A stretch of DNA of 64,000 bases, taken from the NCBI GenBank assembly GCA_002401955.1, contig NVUQ01000003.1, positions 49,991 through 113,990 of the forward strand, written 5' to 3'. The notes below the pieces were generated by a model, which was not told the DNA's origin, did no database searches, and worked only from the letters and a program-made list of their open reading frames with translations. The DNA is from Flavobacteriales bacterium. GTDB taxonomy: Bacteria > Bacteroidota > Bacteroidia > Flavobacteriales_E > Vicingaceae. Both the position numbers and the translations under genes were made by a program. Shown here piece after piece: positions 19,935 through 29,728 of the stretch (positions within the stretch are counted from its first letter, which is position 1; the number at the start of each line of letters is the position of its first letter).

Positions 19935-20666
19935 ATGAATTACGCATTAGTAACAGGAGCCTCAAGAGGATTGGGAAAGGCAATTGCATTGCAATTAGCT
20001 AAAGATTTAGGCTTGCATATTATTATTAATTATTCTTCAAACAAAACAGCTGCTGAAGACACTTTAAGTCAAATTAAAGAAGCTGGTGGTTCGGGAGAGA
20101 TAATGCAATTTAACGTTCAAGATAAAGAAGCTGTTGACAATGCATTAAATAAATGGGCGAAAGATAATCCTGATGAGTTTATTAGTGTACTGGTAAATAA
20201 TGCTGGAATTACTAAAGACGGTCTTTTTGTATTTATGTCAGAAAATGATTGGGATAATGTTATCAATGTTTCTTCTAAAGGAATGTTTAATGTTTCCCGT
20301 AATCTTATCGAAAAAATGGTAAGAAAAAGAACAGGTAGAATTATTAATGTAGCCTCTCTTTCTGGATTAAAAGGAGTTCCTGGTCAAACCAATTATTCAG
20401 CAGCAAAAGGAGCTATGATTGCTGCAACTAAGGCATTAGCACAAGAGGTTGCCAAACGAAAAATTACTGTAAATGCTGTTGCTCCAGGTTTTATTGAAAG
20501 TGATATGACAAATGATTTACCTGTAGATCAGCTAAAACAGATGATTCCTATGAATAGATTTGGAAGAGCTGACGAAGTTGCTCATGTGGTAAGTTTCTTG
20601 GCTTCAGAAAAATCTTCTTACATTACAGGAGAAGTAATTAATATTAACGGAGGAATTTATTCTTAA
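19935..20666 (+). CDS. 3-oxoacyl-ACP reductase (FabG/SDR)
   Basis: ALVTGASRGLGKAIALQLAKDLG, NNAGITKDGLF, NYSAAKGAMIAATKALAQEVAKRKITVNAVAPGFIESDMT. Confidence 0.95.
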   Translation: MNYALVTGASRGLGKAIALQLAKDLGLHIIINYSSNKTAAEDTLSQIKEAGGSGEIMQFNVQDKEAVDNALNKWAKDNPDEFISVLVNNAGITKDGLFVFMSENDWDNVINVSSKGMFNVSRNLIEKMVRKRTGRIINVASLSGLKGVPGQTNYSAAKGAMIAATKALAQEVAKRKITVNAVAPGFIESDMTNDLPVDQLKQMIPMNRFGRADEVAHVVSFLASEKSSYITGEVININGGIYS

Positions 20667-21886
20667 TGGAGAATAGAGTTGTAATAACAGGTATAGGAAT
20701 TTACTCTTGTTTAGGTGAAAACTTAAGCGAAGTAAAAGATTCTTTATACAAAGGAAGAAGCGGAATTATCTTTGATGCTCCGCGTAAAGATGTGGGATTT
20801 AGATCTGCTTTAACAGGTATGGTTAAAGATCCAGACCTTAAACCGTTTCTTACCAGAAGGCAACGAATGGGAATGCACCAACCCGCGATGTATGCTTATA
20901 TGTCTACTAAAGAAGCTGTTGAAAATGCTGGATTAGATATTGATCAGTTAAGCCAATCTGAAACAGGAGTTATTTTTGGAAACGACAGTACTGCAGGTTC
21001 TATTATGGAAACTGTAGATAAGCTAAGAGAAAAAAAGGACACTACACTATTAGGTAGTGGTGCAATTTTTCAGAATATGAATTGTACTGTAAATATGAAT
21101 ATCTCTACAATTTTTAAATTGAAAGGGATAAATTTCACAATTAGTGCAGCGTGTGCATCAGGTTCTCACTCTATTGGAATGGGATACCTATTAATTAAGC
21201 AAGGGTTGCAAGAAAGAGTAATTTGTGGAGGAGCTCAAGAAATTAACGGAACTGCAATGGGTAGTTTTGATGGCTTAAGTGTTTTTTCTGATACAGAAGA
21301 TAATCCTACTAAAGCTTCAAGACCATTTGATAGAGATAGAAATGGCTTGGTTCCTGGAGGAGGCGCTGCAACATTAGTGTTAGAGTCTTACGAATCTGCA
21401 GTTAAAAGAGGTGCTCCAATATTAGGAGAACTTTTAGGTTATGGATTTTCTTCAAATGGAGATCATTTATCAAACCCAAACCTTGATGGGCAACATCGTT
21501 CATTAAATATGGCACTAAAACAAGCCAATGTTAAAGCATCAGATATTGACTATGTTAGTGCTCATGCAACCTCTACTCCTGTTGGTGATAGTATTGAAGC
21601 TCAAGCAATTTATGATATTTTAGGAAGTAAAGTTGGTGTAAGTTCAACTAAATCAATGACGGGGCATGAATGCTGGATGGCTGGAGCAAGTGAAGTTGTT
21701 TATTCTATGCTTATGATGGAAAATGATTTTATCGCTCCTAATATAAATTTTGAAAATCCTGATGAAATATCAGCAAAAATTAATATTATTGCAAAAACTA
21801 AAGAGCAAAAGATAGATACTTTTCTTTCTAACTCGTTTGGTTTTGGAGGTACAAACTCTAGCTTAATTATTAAAAAATTAAAATAA
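20666..21886 (+). CDS. Beta-ketoacyl-ACP synthase (FabB/F-like), catalytic triad intact
   Basis: ISAACASGSHSIGMG (Cys), SAHATSTPVGDSIE (His), KSMTGHECWMAGASE (His). Confidence 0.93.
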   Translation: MENRVVITGIGIYSCLGENLSEVKDSLYKGRSGIIFDAPRKDVGFRSALTGMVKDPDLKPFLTRRQRMGMHQPAMYAYMSTKEAVENAGLDIDQLSQSETGVIFGNDSTAGSIMETVDKLREKKDTTLLGSGAIFQNMNCTVNMNISTIFKLKGINFTISAACASGSHSIGMGYLLIKQGLQERVICGGAQEINGTAMGSFDGLSVFSDTEDNPTKASRPFDRDRNGLVPGGGAATLVLESYESAVKRGAPILGELLGYGFSSNGDHLSNPNLDGQHRSLNMALKQANVKASDIDYVSAHATSTPVGDSIEAQAIYDILGSKVGVSSTKSMTGHECWMAGASEVVYSMLMMENDFIAPNINFENPDEISAKINIIAKTKEQKIDTFLSNSFGFGGTNSSLIIKKLK

Positions 21887-22138
21887 ATGGCAAGTAGGGA
21901 AGAAATTATTAGCACAGTAAAAGAATTTTTATCAGAAGAATTTGAAGTTGAAAAATCTACTATAGAACCAGAAGCTAACCTACAAGAAACACTTGATTTA
22001 GATAGTCTTGACTATGTTGATTTAGTGGTTGTAATTGAGGAAAACTTTGGGTTTAAAGTTACTGGTGAAGACTTTGTTGGGGTTGTTTCCTTTAACGATT
22101 TTTACGATCTCGTAGAAAAGAAATTAGCTGAAAAATAG
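21887..22138 (+). CDS. Acyl carrier protein
   Basis: LDLDSLDYVDLVVVIEENFGFKV: DSL phosphopantetheine site. Confidence 0.93.
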   Translation: MASREEIISTVKEFLSEEFEVEKSTIEPEANLQETLDLDSLDYVDLVVVIEENFGFKVTGEDFVGVVSFNDFYDLVEKKLAEK

Positions 22139-22141
22139 TGG

Positions 22142-23008
22142 ATGAGTCAGTGGGACGGGAAGACCAAAGGAACCGTTATTGGTTATAAAATTTTTCTAAA
22201 TTCTATAAAATTTCTCGGATTACCCCTAACCTATCTTATCTTAAGATTCGTTACTTTTTATTACTATATTTTTGCCTCAAAGAATAGAAATGCGATTAAA
22301 GATTTCTATTTAAACGCATTAAAACTTCCTAACAATCAAGTTAATAAAATCACAAGAAAAAACTTCTATTATTTTGGACAAACTCTTGTTGATCGATTTG
22401 CCTTTTTAATAGGGAAAGGGCATAAATACTCCTATACATTTAACAACGAACAATATTTACTAGACATGAAAGATGCTGGTAAAGGAGGGATATTATTAAG
22501 TGGCCATGTTGGAAATTGGGAAACAGCAGGAAACCTTCTTAAATCAAGAATTACTTCTAAAATTAATGTATTGATGTACGATGAAGAAGTTCAGAAAATA
22601 AAAAGTTACACAGATTCTACTACAGGAGGCTCTCACTTTAATATTATTCCTATTAAAAATGACTTAAGTCATGTTATTAGAGTTCATCAAGCATTAAAAA
22701 GAAATGAGTTTGTAGCAATCCATGCAGATAGATATATGGAAGGTTCAAAATTTATTGAAATTGATTTTCTCAATAAAAAAGCCAAGTTCCCTTTAGGTCC
22801 CTTTATCATAGCATCAAAATTTAATGCTCCAGTAACTTTTGTTTTTGCCGTTAAAGAAAGTACCTATAAGTATTTCTTAAGTGCTACTACTCCTATTACT
22901 GAAAAATTACCACCAGAAGAAATTGCAAAAAAATTCGTGAAAGAATTAGAAAATAAAGTTACTTTACATCCTGAACAATGGTTTAACTATTTCAACTTTT
23001 TTAATTAA
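22142..23008 (+). CDS. LpxL-like lysophospholipid acyltransferase
   Basis: GGILLSGHVGNWETAGNLL (HX4-5 acyltransferase motif), VAIHADRYMEGSKFIEIDFLNKKAKFPLGPF. Confidence 0.88.
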   Translation: MSQWDGKTKGTVIGYKIFLNSIKFLGLPLTYLILRFVTFYYYIFASKNRNAIKDFYLNALKLPNNQVNKITRKNFYYFGQTLVDRFAFLIGKGHKYSYTFNNEQYLLDMKDAGKGGILLSGHVGNWETAGNLLKSRITSKINVLMYDEEVQKIKSYTDSTTGGSHFNIIPIKNDLSHVIRVHQALKRNEFVAIHADRYMEGSKFIEIDFLNKKAKFPLGPFIIASKFNAPVTFVFAVKESTYKYFLSATTPITEKLPPEEIAKKFVKELENKVTLHPEQWFNYFNFFN

Positions 23009-23427
23009 TGTTACTTTCAAAAGAACAAACTACTGAAATCATCCCTCAAAAAGCTCCTTTCATAATGATTGACAGCTTATTATCGGCAAATGAAATAGAT
23101 TTTAAATCTTCTTTTGTAGCAATGGAACAAAATATTTTTTCAGAAAATGGAAAACTACAAGAGCCTGCATTAATAGAGAATATTGCACAAACTGTTGCTG
23201 CAGGGTTTAGTTATGTTGGACAACAGCAAGGTGGGCCTCCAAAAATTGGCTTTATTGGTGCTATTTCTAAATTAAAAGTGCATCAACTACCTAATATTGG
23301 TGATGAAATAAATACAACAGTTACTCATTTACATAAATTTGAAAACATCTATCTTATTAGAGGTGAAAACTATGTTAATGGGAATTTATTGGTAGAATGT
23401 GAAATGAAAATTGTAGTTCAAGAGTGA
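23008..23427 (+). CDS. 3-hydroxyacyl-ACP dehydratase-like hotdog protein (ApeP/FabZ-like)
   Basis: IIPQKAPFIMIDSLLSANE...QEPALIENIAQTVAAGFSYVGQQQGGPPKIGFIGAISKLKV. Confidence 0.85.
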   Translation: MLLSKEQTTEIIPQKAPFIMIDSLLSANEIDFKSSFVAMEQNIFSENGKLQEPALIENIAQTVAAGFSYVGQQQGGPPKIGFIGAISKLKVHQLPNIGDEINTTVTHLHKFENIYLIRGENYVNGNLLVECEMKIVVQE

Positions 23428-23846
23428 AACTAAGTGATGAAATAGAATTTGATGTCCGCTTTAGCGAAACAGATGCTATGGGTGTTGTTTGGCATGGAAA
23501 TTATTTAAAATTTTTTGAAGATGGTCGTGAAGCTTTTGGAAAAAAATTTGGAATAGAATATTTAGATGTATACAAACAAGGATACTTTACTCCTATTGTT
23601 AGATCTGAAATAGACCACAAGTCTCCAATCAACTATGGAGAAAGTGCTAAAATAATTACTACTCTTGTTCCAAGCAAGGCTGCTAAAATGATATTTGATT
23701 ATGAAATTATTAATCTTTCTACTGGAAAAGTAAGTGCAATAGGTCAAACTATTCAAATATTCCTATCTGTAGAATCTAGAGAATTAGAGCTTTATGCTCC
23801 TGATTTTTATGTTGATTGGAAAAAGAAAATGGGGCTAATAAAATGA
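23424..23846 (+). CDS. 4HBT-type acyl-ACP/CoA thioesterase
   Basis: FDVRFSETDAMGVVWHGNYLKFFEDGREAFGKKFG: 4HBT motif; GTG start overlapping the previous stop. Confidence 0.88.
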   Translation: MKLSDEIEFDVRFSETDAMGVVWHGNYLKFFEDGREAFGKKFGIEYLDVYKQGYFTPIVRSEIDHKSPINYGESAKIITTLVPSKAAKMIFDYEIINLSTGKVSAIGQTIQIFLSVESRELELYAPDFYVDWKKKMGLIK

Positions 23847-24928
23847 TTACATACATTGGTTCCGAAAATATAATTTCTCCTCTTGGAGATTCTGCTAGAG
23901 AAAACTTTATAAAAGTTAAAAATAATGAGACGGGCATTTCTCTTTTCTCAGGAATAGGTGTTGATAAAGAAGATCTTTACCTCTCTAAGATTGGAACATT
24001 ATCTGATAACAACAAGTTTGATGTTTTATTAGCGAAATGTCTCGACTCAATCATAAAAGAATCATCAGATAACATTATTAATTCTAAGGACACAATCGTT
24101 ATATTGAGTACAACTAAAGCTGATATTCAAGAAAACTTAACTGCTCCTATTCAATCTTCTGTTGAAAAAATTAAAGTAGCTTATAAATTACACCATACGC
24201 CTTTAGTTATTTCTAACGCTTGTATTTCTGGAGTTTTAGCAATGAATACAGCTAATAATTTTATCCAATCCAATATTTACAAACATGCTTTTGTTATTGG
24301 TGCAGATGTTATTAGTGATTTTGTTTTATTTGGATTTCAATCTTTATATGCAATAAGCAATGAGGTTTGTCAACCATTCGATAAAGAAAGAAAAGGAATT
24401 TCACTCGGAGAAGGGGCTGCTGGAGTTTTAATGTCTTCCGAATCTTCTGTATTCAAAAAAGAAGCTTTAGAGTTTGTTGAAGGAACTTCTTCTAATGATG
24501 CAAATCACATTTCAGGACCATCAAGAACTGGTGAAGGATTATATCGTACAGTTCAAAAGACAATGGAATTGGCTAATATTAAATCATCCGAAATAGATTT
24601 CATCTCAGCACATGGAACAGGGACGTTATTTAACGATGAAATGGAGTCGATAGCTTTTGATAGACTTAATATGAATAATATTCCCTTAAACAGCCTTAAA
24701 GGTTATTTTGGACACACTTTAGGTGCTGCCGGACTCATTGAAACTGCAATAAGCATGCAATCTATCAGAACGAACACTTTAGTTAAAAGTTTAGGGTTTG
24801 AGGCTGAAGGAACATCTGGAGGAATAAATATTCTTACCCAAAATTTAGAAAAAGAAGTAAGTACTATTTTAAAAACAGCATCAGGTTTTGGAGGCTGTAA
24901 TGCTTCAGCAATTATTAGAAATATTTAA
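23843..24928 (+). CDS. Beta-ketoacyl-ACP synthase, triad apparently intact
   Basis: VISNACISGVLAMNTA, SAHGTGTLFNDEMES, LKGYFGHTLGAAGLIE; ATG at 23843 (ORF track begins at TTG 23816). Confidence 0.88.
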   Translation: MITYIGSENIISPLGDSARENFIKVKNNETGISLFSGIGVDKEDLYLSKIGTLSDNNKFDVLLAKCLDSIIKESSDNIINSKDTIVILSTTKADIQENLTAPIQSSVEKIKVAYKLHHTPLVISNACISGVLAMNTANNFIQSNIYKHAFVIGADVISDFVLFGFQSLYAISNEVCQPFDKERKGISLGEGAAGVLMSSESSVFKKEALEFVEGTSSNDANHISGPSRTGEGLYRTVQKTMELANIKSSEIDFISAHGTGTLFNDEMESIAFDRLNMNNIPLNSLKGYFGHTLGAAGLIETAISMQSIRTNTLVKSLGFEAEGTSGGINILTQNLEKEVSTILKTASGFGGCNASAIIRNI

Positions 24929-25545
24929 TGAGCTATATTAATTCATATTGTCATATTTCTAATGATACCGTTAAGATTAACGGAGAAAACTCCACCTCTA
25001 TTGATTCTGACTCAATTGAAGAAATTATTCGTGAGCTCTACCTTTCTCTAGAGCTAAAATATTCTAAGTTTCATAAAATGGATCAGCTATCTAAGATCGC
25101 TTTTATTGGAACAGAATTAATAAAGCAGGCAAATCCTGAAATATCAAAATCTGGAGAAAATGACATTGCTTTGTTATTTTCCAATAGTAGATCTAGTGCA
25201 GATACAGATATTAAATTTCAAGAATCTTATCAAAATGGAGGCATCCCAAGTCCTTCATTATTTGTTTATACACTCCCTAATATTCTTATTGGGGAAATAG
25301 CGATAAGAAACAAATGGTATGGAGAAAATATGTTTACCATTTCAAGTATTTTTGATTCTGAATATTACGCTAACTATTGTAATATATTGATTAAAAAGAA
25401 TGCTGAAGCAGCACTTTGTGGTTGGATAAATGTAGATGACGATAAAATTGAAGCTTTCTTCTTTTTTGTTACTAAAAAAGATTTAAAACAGCTAAATTTG
25501 CCGCTTGATTCAAATATGTTAGAAAAAATCTACAGGCAAGATTAA
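24928..25545 (+). CDS. Degenerate KS N-terminal-domain-like protein
   Basis: 205 aa; SPSLFVYTLPNILIGEIAIRNKWYGENMFTIS... aligns by eye with KS N-terminal halves but lacks the Cys nucleophile motif. Confidence 0.65.
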   Translation: MSYINSYCHISNDTVKINGENSTSIDSDSIEEIIRELYLSLELKYSKFHKMDQLSKIAFIGTELIKQANPEISKSGENDIALLFSNSRSSADTDIKFQESYQNGGIPSPSLFVYTLPNILIGEIAIRNKWYGENMFTISSIFDSEYYANYCNILIKKNAEAALCGWINVDDDKIEAFFFFVTKKDLKQLNLPLDSNMLEKIYRQD

Positions 25546-25557
25546 TTTTAAATTAAA

Positions 25558-25812
25558 ATGGAAAAATTAAAAAGAGAATTAAAAGAACAAATTATTGAAC
25601 TTCTAAACTTAGAGGACATTAAAGTTTCTGATATTGGGGATGATACTGCTCTTTTTGGAGAAAGTTTAGGTTTAGATTCCATTGATGCTTTGGAACTAAT
25701 TGTTTTAATGGAAAATGGTTACGGTATTGAACTAGCTAACCCTGAAGAAGGGAAAGATATTTTTGCTACCATTAACTCTATGGCTGATTACATCTCTAAA
25801 AACAAAAAATAA
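25558..25812 (+). CDS. Acyl carrier protein
   Basis: GESLGLDSIDALELIVLMENGYGIEL: DSI phosphopantetheine site. Confidence 0.92.
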   Translation: MEKLKRELKEQIIELLNLEDIKVSDIGDDTALFGESLGLDSIDALELIVLMENGYGIELANPEEGKDIFATINSMADYISKNKK

Positions 25813-25838
25813 GAACTTATAATTAATTTAAGCAAAGT

Positions 25839-27029
25839 ATGAGTATTTACATTACAGGCGTAGGCGTAATCTCAGCTATTGGATTAAATGTTAAAGAGAA
25901 TTATCAGTCACTCAAAGATCAAAAAACAGGAATTAAACCCCTCCGTTTTTTTCCTTCAGAAAAAGAAATATTAGCTGGAGAAGTTAAATTAAGTAACGAA
26001 GACTTAATTACTCAACAAAACGTTACTTCTCCTATTTCTAGAACTTCATTGCTTGGCTTAGTTGCTGCTAAAGAAGCTTGGAACGGAAATGAACACAACA
26101 CTAATATAAGAACAGGCCTTATTTCTGCTACTTCTGTTGGCGGAATGGACAATACAGAAAAATATTACGAGCAAAGACTAAATAAGGAAAAAGAAGATAT
26201 TTCTTTGATTACAACTCATGATAGTGGTAATACAACAGAACGAATTGCATCCGAATTAGGTATCTCTGGTTACATTAATACCATTTCTACAGCCTGTTCA
26301 TCTGGAGCAAATGCAATTATGTTAGGAGCACGATTAATGCTGCAAAACAAGCTCGATAGAGTTTTAGTTGGTGGGTCTGATAGCTTTACCAATTTTACAG
26401 AAAAAGGCTTTAGATCTTTAATGATTTATTCTGATGAATGGGTTAAACCATTTGATAATGATAGAAATGGGCTAAACCTAGGTGAAGGTGGCGGTTTTAT
26501 TTTATTAGAAAACAAAAAGAGTTTAGACATCACCAATAATACACCTTTAGCTTGTTTAGCTGGCTGGAGTAATACTGCTGATGCTTATCATCAAACAGCT
26601 TCTTCTCCAGATGGGAAAGGTGCTACTTTAGCAGTATCTAAAGCATTAAAAGTCGCAAATTTAAAACCTGCTGACATCTCTTATATCAATGCACATGGAA
26701 CAGGAACACCTAACAACGATCTTTCTGAATCTACAGCATTAATCAATGTGTTTGGAAAGGATGTTCCTCCGTTTAGCTCTACAAAAGCATATACAGGACA
26801 TACATTAGCTGCTTCTGGTGCAATTGAAGCTGTTTATGCCGTTCTTGCATTACAAAACAATGTAATATATCCTAATTTAAACTACTCTACTCCTATTGCT
26901 GATACTCAGCTAGTACCAGAAACGAGTTGGAATGATACTAATGAAGTAAAGACTGTTTTATCCAATTCTTTTGGGTTTGGAGGGAATAATTCAACTGTAA
27001 TTTTTAAGAAGGTAGAAGATGTACATTAA
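25839..27029 (+). CDS. Beta-ketoacyl-ACP synthase II-like (KS-alpha)
   Basis: ISTACSSGANAIMLGARLML, NAHGTGTPNNDLSE, SSTKAYTGHTLAASGAIEAVYA. Confidence 0.95.
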   Translation: MSIYITGVGVISAIGLNVKENYQSLKDQKTGIKPLRFFPSEKEILAGEVKLSNEDLITQQNVTSPISRTSLLGLVAAKEAWNGNEHNTNIRTGLISATSVGGMDNTEKYYEQRLNKEKEDISLITTHDSGNTTERIASELGISGYINTISTACSSGANAIMLGARLMLQNKLDRVLVGGSDSFTNFTEKGFRSLMIYSDEWVKPFDNDRNGLNLGEGGGFILLENKKSLDITNNTPLACLAGWSNTADAYHQTASSPDGKGATLAVSKALKVANLKPADISYINAHGTGTPNNDLSESTALINVFGKDVPPFSSTKAYTGHTLAASGAIEAVYAVLALQNNVIYPNLNYSTPIADTQLVPETSWNDTNEVKTVLSNSFGFGGNNSTVIFKKVEDVH

Positions 27030-27972
27030 TGCCTGTTCAACCATATCACACCAAAATTCATTTAAAAATGAAAACTGGATTAATGAACTTACATTACTAA
27101 ATGATGAAAGTGAATTAATTACACCTAATTATAAAGAATTTATTACTCCTACTGCTTTACGCAGAATGAGTAAAATAATTAAAATGAGCTTGGCTTGTGG
27201 TAAAGATTGTATTGAACAATCTGGCATAGAAAATCCAGATGCAATAATTGTTGGTACTGGTTTAGGCTGTTTAGCTGATACAGAAAAGTTTTTAGATAAC
27301 TCTCTCACAATAAAAGGATTAATACCTCCTACCTCATTCATACAATCAACACACAATACTATTGCTGGACAGATTTCTTTAGCGTTAAAAAACCACAATT
27401 ATAACGTAACACACACTCAAAACAGTCTCTCTTTTGAACATGCTTTAATTGATAGTATTTTGTGTTTAAACGAAGAAGATTCTAATATTCTTGTTGGTAG
27501 TGCAGATGAAGCTATTCCGCTATTAGGAGAAATAATTGATAACTTAGGATTTGAAAAAATAAGTAAGCACATGACTTCTGGAGCTTCTTTTTTTATGCTT
27601 TCTAATAATAAAACCAATACGAGTAAAGCTAAGTTAATTGATAGCTATACTGTTGGTTTAAATAATTCTGATCCTAAAAAAGTAATAAATGAGTTTTTAG
27701 AACAGAATAATACCTCTTTAAATAATATTGATTTAGTACTCTCAAATTCTTTTGGAAGTATTAATATCAGTGAGATAGAAGAATTATTCAACTCTACTAA
27801 AGTTACACCAGTAGAGCAATATACTGGCTATCATCTTACTAATGCTGCTTTTAGTATGCATTTAGCAACAGAAACACTAAATCAAGATTCAACAATTAAA
27901 AGAATATTGATTTACAATACACTTAACAATAGCAATATTGGTTTCACTCTACTCCAATCTCTTGAAGCATAA
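27019..27972 (+). CDS. Degenerate KS / chain-length-factor-like protein (KS-beta)
   Basis: THTQNSLSFEHALIDSILCLNEEDSNILVGSADE and SNSFGSINISEIEE in place of the Cys and His motifs; overlaps the KS-alpha gene. Confidence 0.8.
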   Translation: MYINACSTISHQNSFKNENWINELTLLNDESELITPNYKEFITPTALRRMSKIIKMSLACGKDCIEQSGIENPDAIIVGTGLGCLADTEKFLDNSLTIKGLIPPTSFIQSTHNTIAGQISLALKNHNYNVTHTQNSLSFEHALIDSILCLNEEDSNILVGSADEAIPLLGEIIDNLGFEKISKHMTSGASFFMLSNNKTNTSKAKLIDSYTVGLNNSDPKKVINEFLEQNNTSLNNIDLVLSNSFGSINISEIEELFNSTKVTPVEQYTGYHLTNAAFSMHLATETLNQDSTIKRILIYNTLNNSNIGFTLLQSLEA

Positions 27973-28726
27973 GTTAACATTAGCATCTACTGTAATAGCA
28001 CTGATAATTTCTGCTTATTTCTATTCTAACAAGCCTTATTTTTTGTTTTTAATTGGAGGTATCATTTTTGTTTACTTCCTAACGCTTGTTTTTGGATCAG
28101 GATTAATACAACTCAATTACTTTGTAAATTCAATAAATAAAGGTACAAACAAAGGCATAGCACTCACATTTGATGATGGTCCTAATCCTATTATCACACC
28201 ACAAATTTTAGACATCTTAGCTAAAGAAAACATTAAAGCTTCTTTTTTTGTGATTGGACATAAAATTGAAGAACAAAAAGAGTTACTAAATCGAATTTAT
28301 AGTGAAGGACACACCATTGGGAACCATTCATTTTCACACACTAAACAATTAACAACTAGTTCAACAAAAAAGTTGATAGAAGATTTTTCTCTTTGTTCCG
28401 AAACTATCAAAAATGTTATTAATGAAAACCCACTGTTTTTCAGGCCTCCTTTTGGCGTTACCAATCCAAGGTACAATAGAGCAATTAAAAATCTTAATAT
28501 GATGTCTATTGGGTGGTCTGTTCGTTCTTTGGATACTAAGACAAATGATGTTGCAAAGCTTTATAATAGAACTATTAAGAAAATTTCAACCGGTTCTATT
28601 CTATTATTTCATGATACTCAAGAAGTGACAGTAGAAGTATTACCTAAAATAATTAAGTACTGTAAAAACAACGGCATAAATATTGTTTCTTTGCCGGAGT
28701 TAATAAACGAAAAAAGCTATGAGTAA
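27962..28726 (+). CDS. Polysaccharide deacetylase (NodB) family protein
   Basis: GIALTFDDGPNPIITPQILDILAKENIKASFFVIGHKIEE, GHTIGNHSFSHTK, LFFRPPFG; TTG start overlapping the upstream stop. Confidence 0.9.
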   Translation: MKHKLTLASTVIALIISAYFYSNKPYFLFLIGGIIFVYFLTLVFGSGLIQLNYFVNSINKGTNKGIALTFDDGPNPIITPQILDILAKENIKASFFVIGHKIEEQKELLNRIYSEGHTIGNHSFSHTKQLTTSSTKKLIEDFSLCSETIKNVINENPLFFRPPFGVTNPRYNRAIKNLNMMSIGWSVRSLDTKTNDVAKLYNRTIKKISTGSILLFHDTQEVTVEVLPKIIKYCKNNGINIVSLPELINEKSYE

Positions 28727-29351
28727 ACAGTACACTATCTTATTATCATTTTTAGTATTCTTCTCTTTTAATGCTTTTACTCAAGAAAGAACATTAATAA
28801 AAAACCCTACAGAACTTAAAAAGAAGCTTCTTAATCAATCTGATGCCACAAAATCTATTGTATCCGATTTTACCCAAGAAAAACATGTAAGCTTCATGAA
28901 GGAAGCCCAAATTTCTAAAGGGAAATTTTATTACCAACAACAAAATAAAATGAGATGGGAACAAACATCTCCTCATCCATACGTGCTATTGATTAATGAA
29001 AGTAAAATTCGAATTAAAGATAATGGGCGAGAGAAAGATTTGAAAGGTGCTAATAAAATGATGGGGAAAATTAACAAACTAATGATTGGTCTCATTAATG
29101 GTGAAATATTTAATAGCAAAGATTTTGAAAGCAGTTACTTCAGTTATTCTAACACTTACATTATTGTGTTAAAACCTAAGAGTAAAAGGCTTCAATCCAT
29201 GTTTAATACAATAGAACTTACATTTTCTAAAAAGACCATTCGATTAAATACACTTACATTTTTCGAAAAATCTGGAGATAAAAGTGTTATGAAATTTTTT
29301 AATGATAAATTTAACACTTCTATTAAACAATCTATATTTAATACTCTTTAA
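28719..29351 (+). CDS. LolA-like outer-membrane lipoprotein carrier
   Basis: Signal peptide; SDFTQEKHVSFMKEAQISKGKFYYQQQNKMRWEQTSPHPYVLLINESKIRI. Confidence 0.85.
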   Translation: MSKQYTILLSFLVFFSFNAFTQERTLIKNPTELKKKLLNQSDATKSIVSDFTQEKHVSFMKEAQISKGKFYYQQQNKMRWEQTSPHPYVLLINESKIRIKDNGREKDLKGANKMMGKINKLMIGLINGEIFNSKDFESSYFSYSNTYIIVLKPKSKRLQSMFNTIELTFSKKTIRLNTLTFFEKSGDKSVMKFFNDKFNTSIKQSIFNTL

Positions 29352-29353
29352 GC

Positions 29354-29719
29354 ATGCTAATTAACGATTTCTTTACCATTTCTGATGTAAATAATGAAGA
29401 AGGAACAATCGAAGCAAAAATTCAATTGAATGCTTCTCATCAAATATTTGAAGGTCATTTTCCTGAAAACCCTATTACTCCTGGAGTTGTTCAAATTCAG
29501 ATAGTAAAAGAAATTATTGAAAGTGTATTAGAAAGAACTTGTTTGCTAAAAGAAATGGGGCGTTGCAAATTCATGGCTATTCTTAATCCTAATGAAAACA
29601 AAGAGATTAATATCGTTTTAAAACATAGTATTGAAGATGATATCTTGAAAATTTCAGCTCAGGGATCATCAATAGATAAGAGCGTTACTTTCTTTAAGTT
29701 TAATGCAAAATATGCTTAA
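29354..29719 (+). CDS. 3-hydroxyacyl-ACP dehydratase-like hotdog protein
   Basis: LNASHQIFEGHFPENPITPGVVQIQIVKEIIE: FabZ/FabA-like GHFP motif. Confidence 0.88.
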   Translation: MLINDFFTISDVNNEEGTIEAKIQLNASHQIFEGHFPENPITPGVVQIQIVKEIIESVLERTCLLKEMGRCKFMAILNPNENKEINIVLKHSIEDDILKISAQGSSIDKSVTFFKFNAKYA

Positions 29720-29728
29720 TTGCATTGC

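Noticed and set aside
27129-27617. Minus-strand ORFs inside the KS-beta gene
   Set aside because: Antisense shadows of the degenerate KS, which has the better family support.
27019-27972. Pseudogene of a KS
   Set aside because: The frame is intact and overlaps its KS partner; loss of Cys/His is the expected pattern of a chain-length factor rather than decay.
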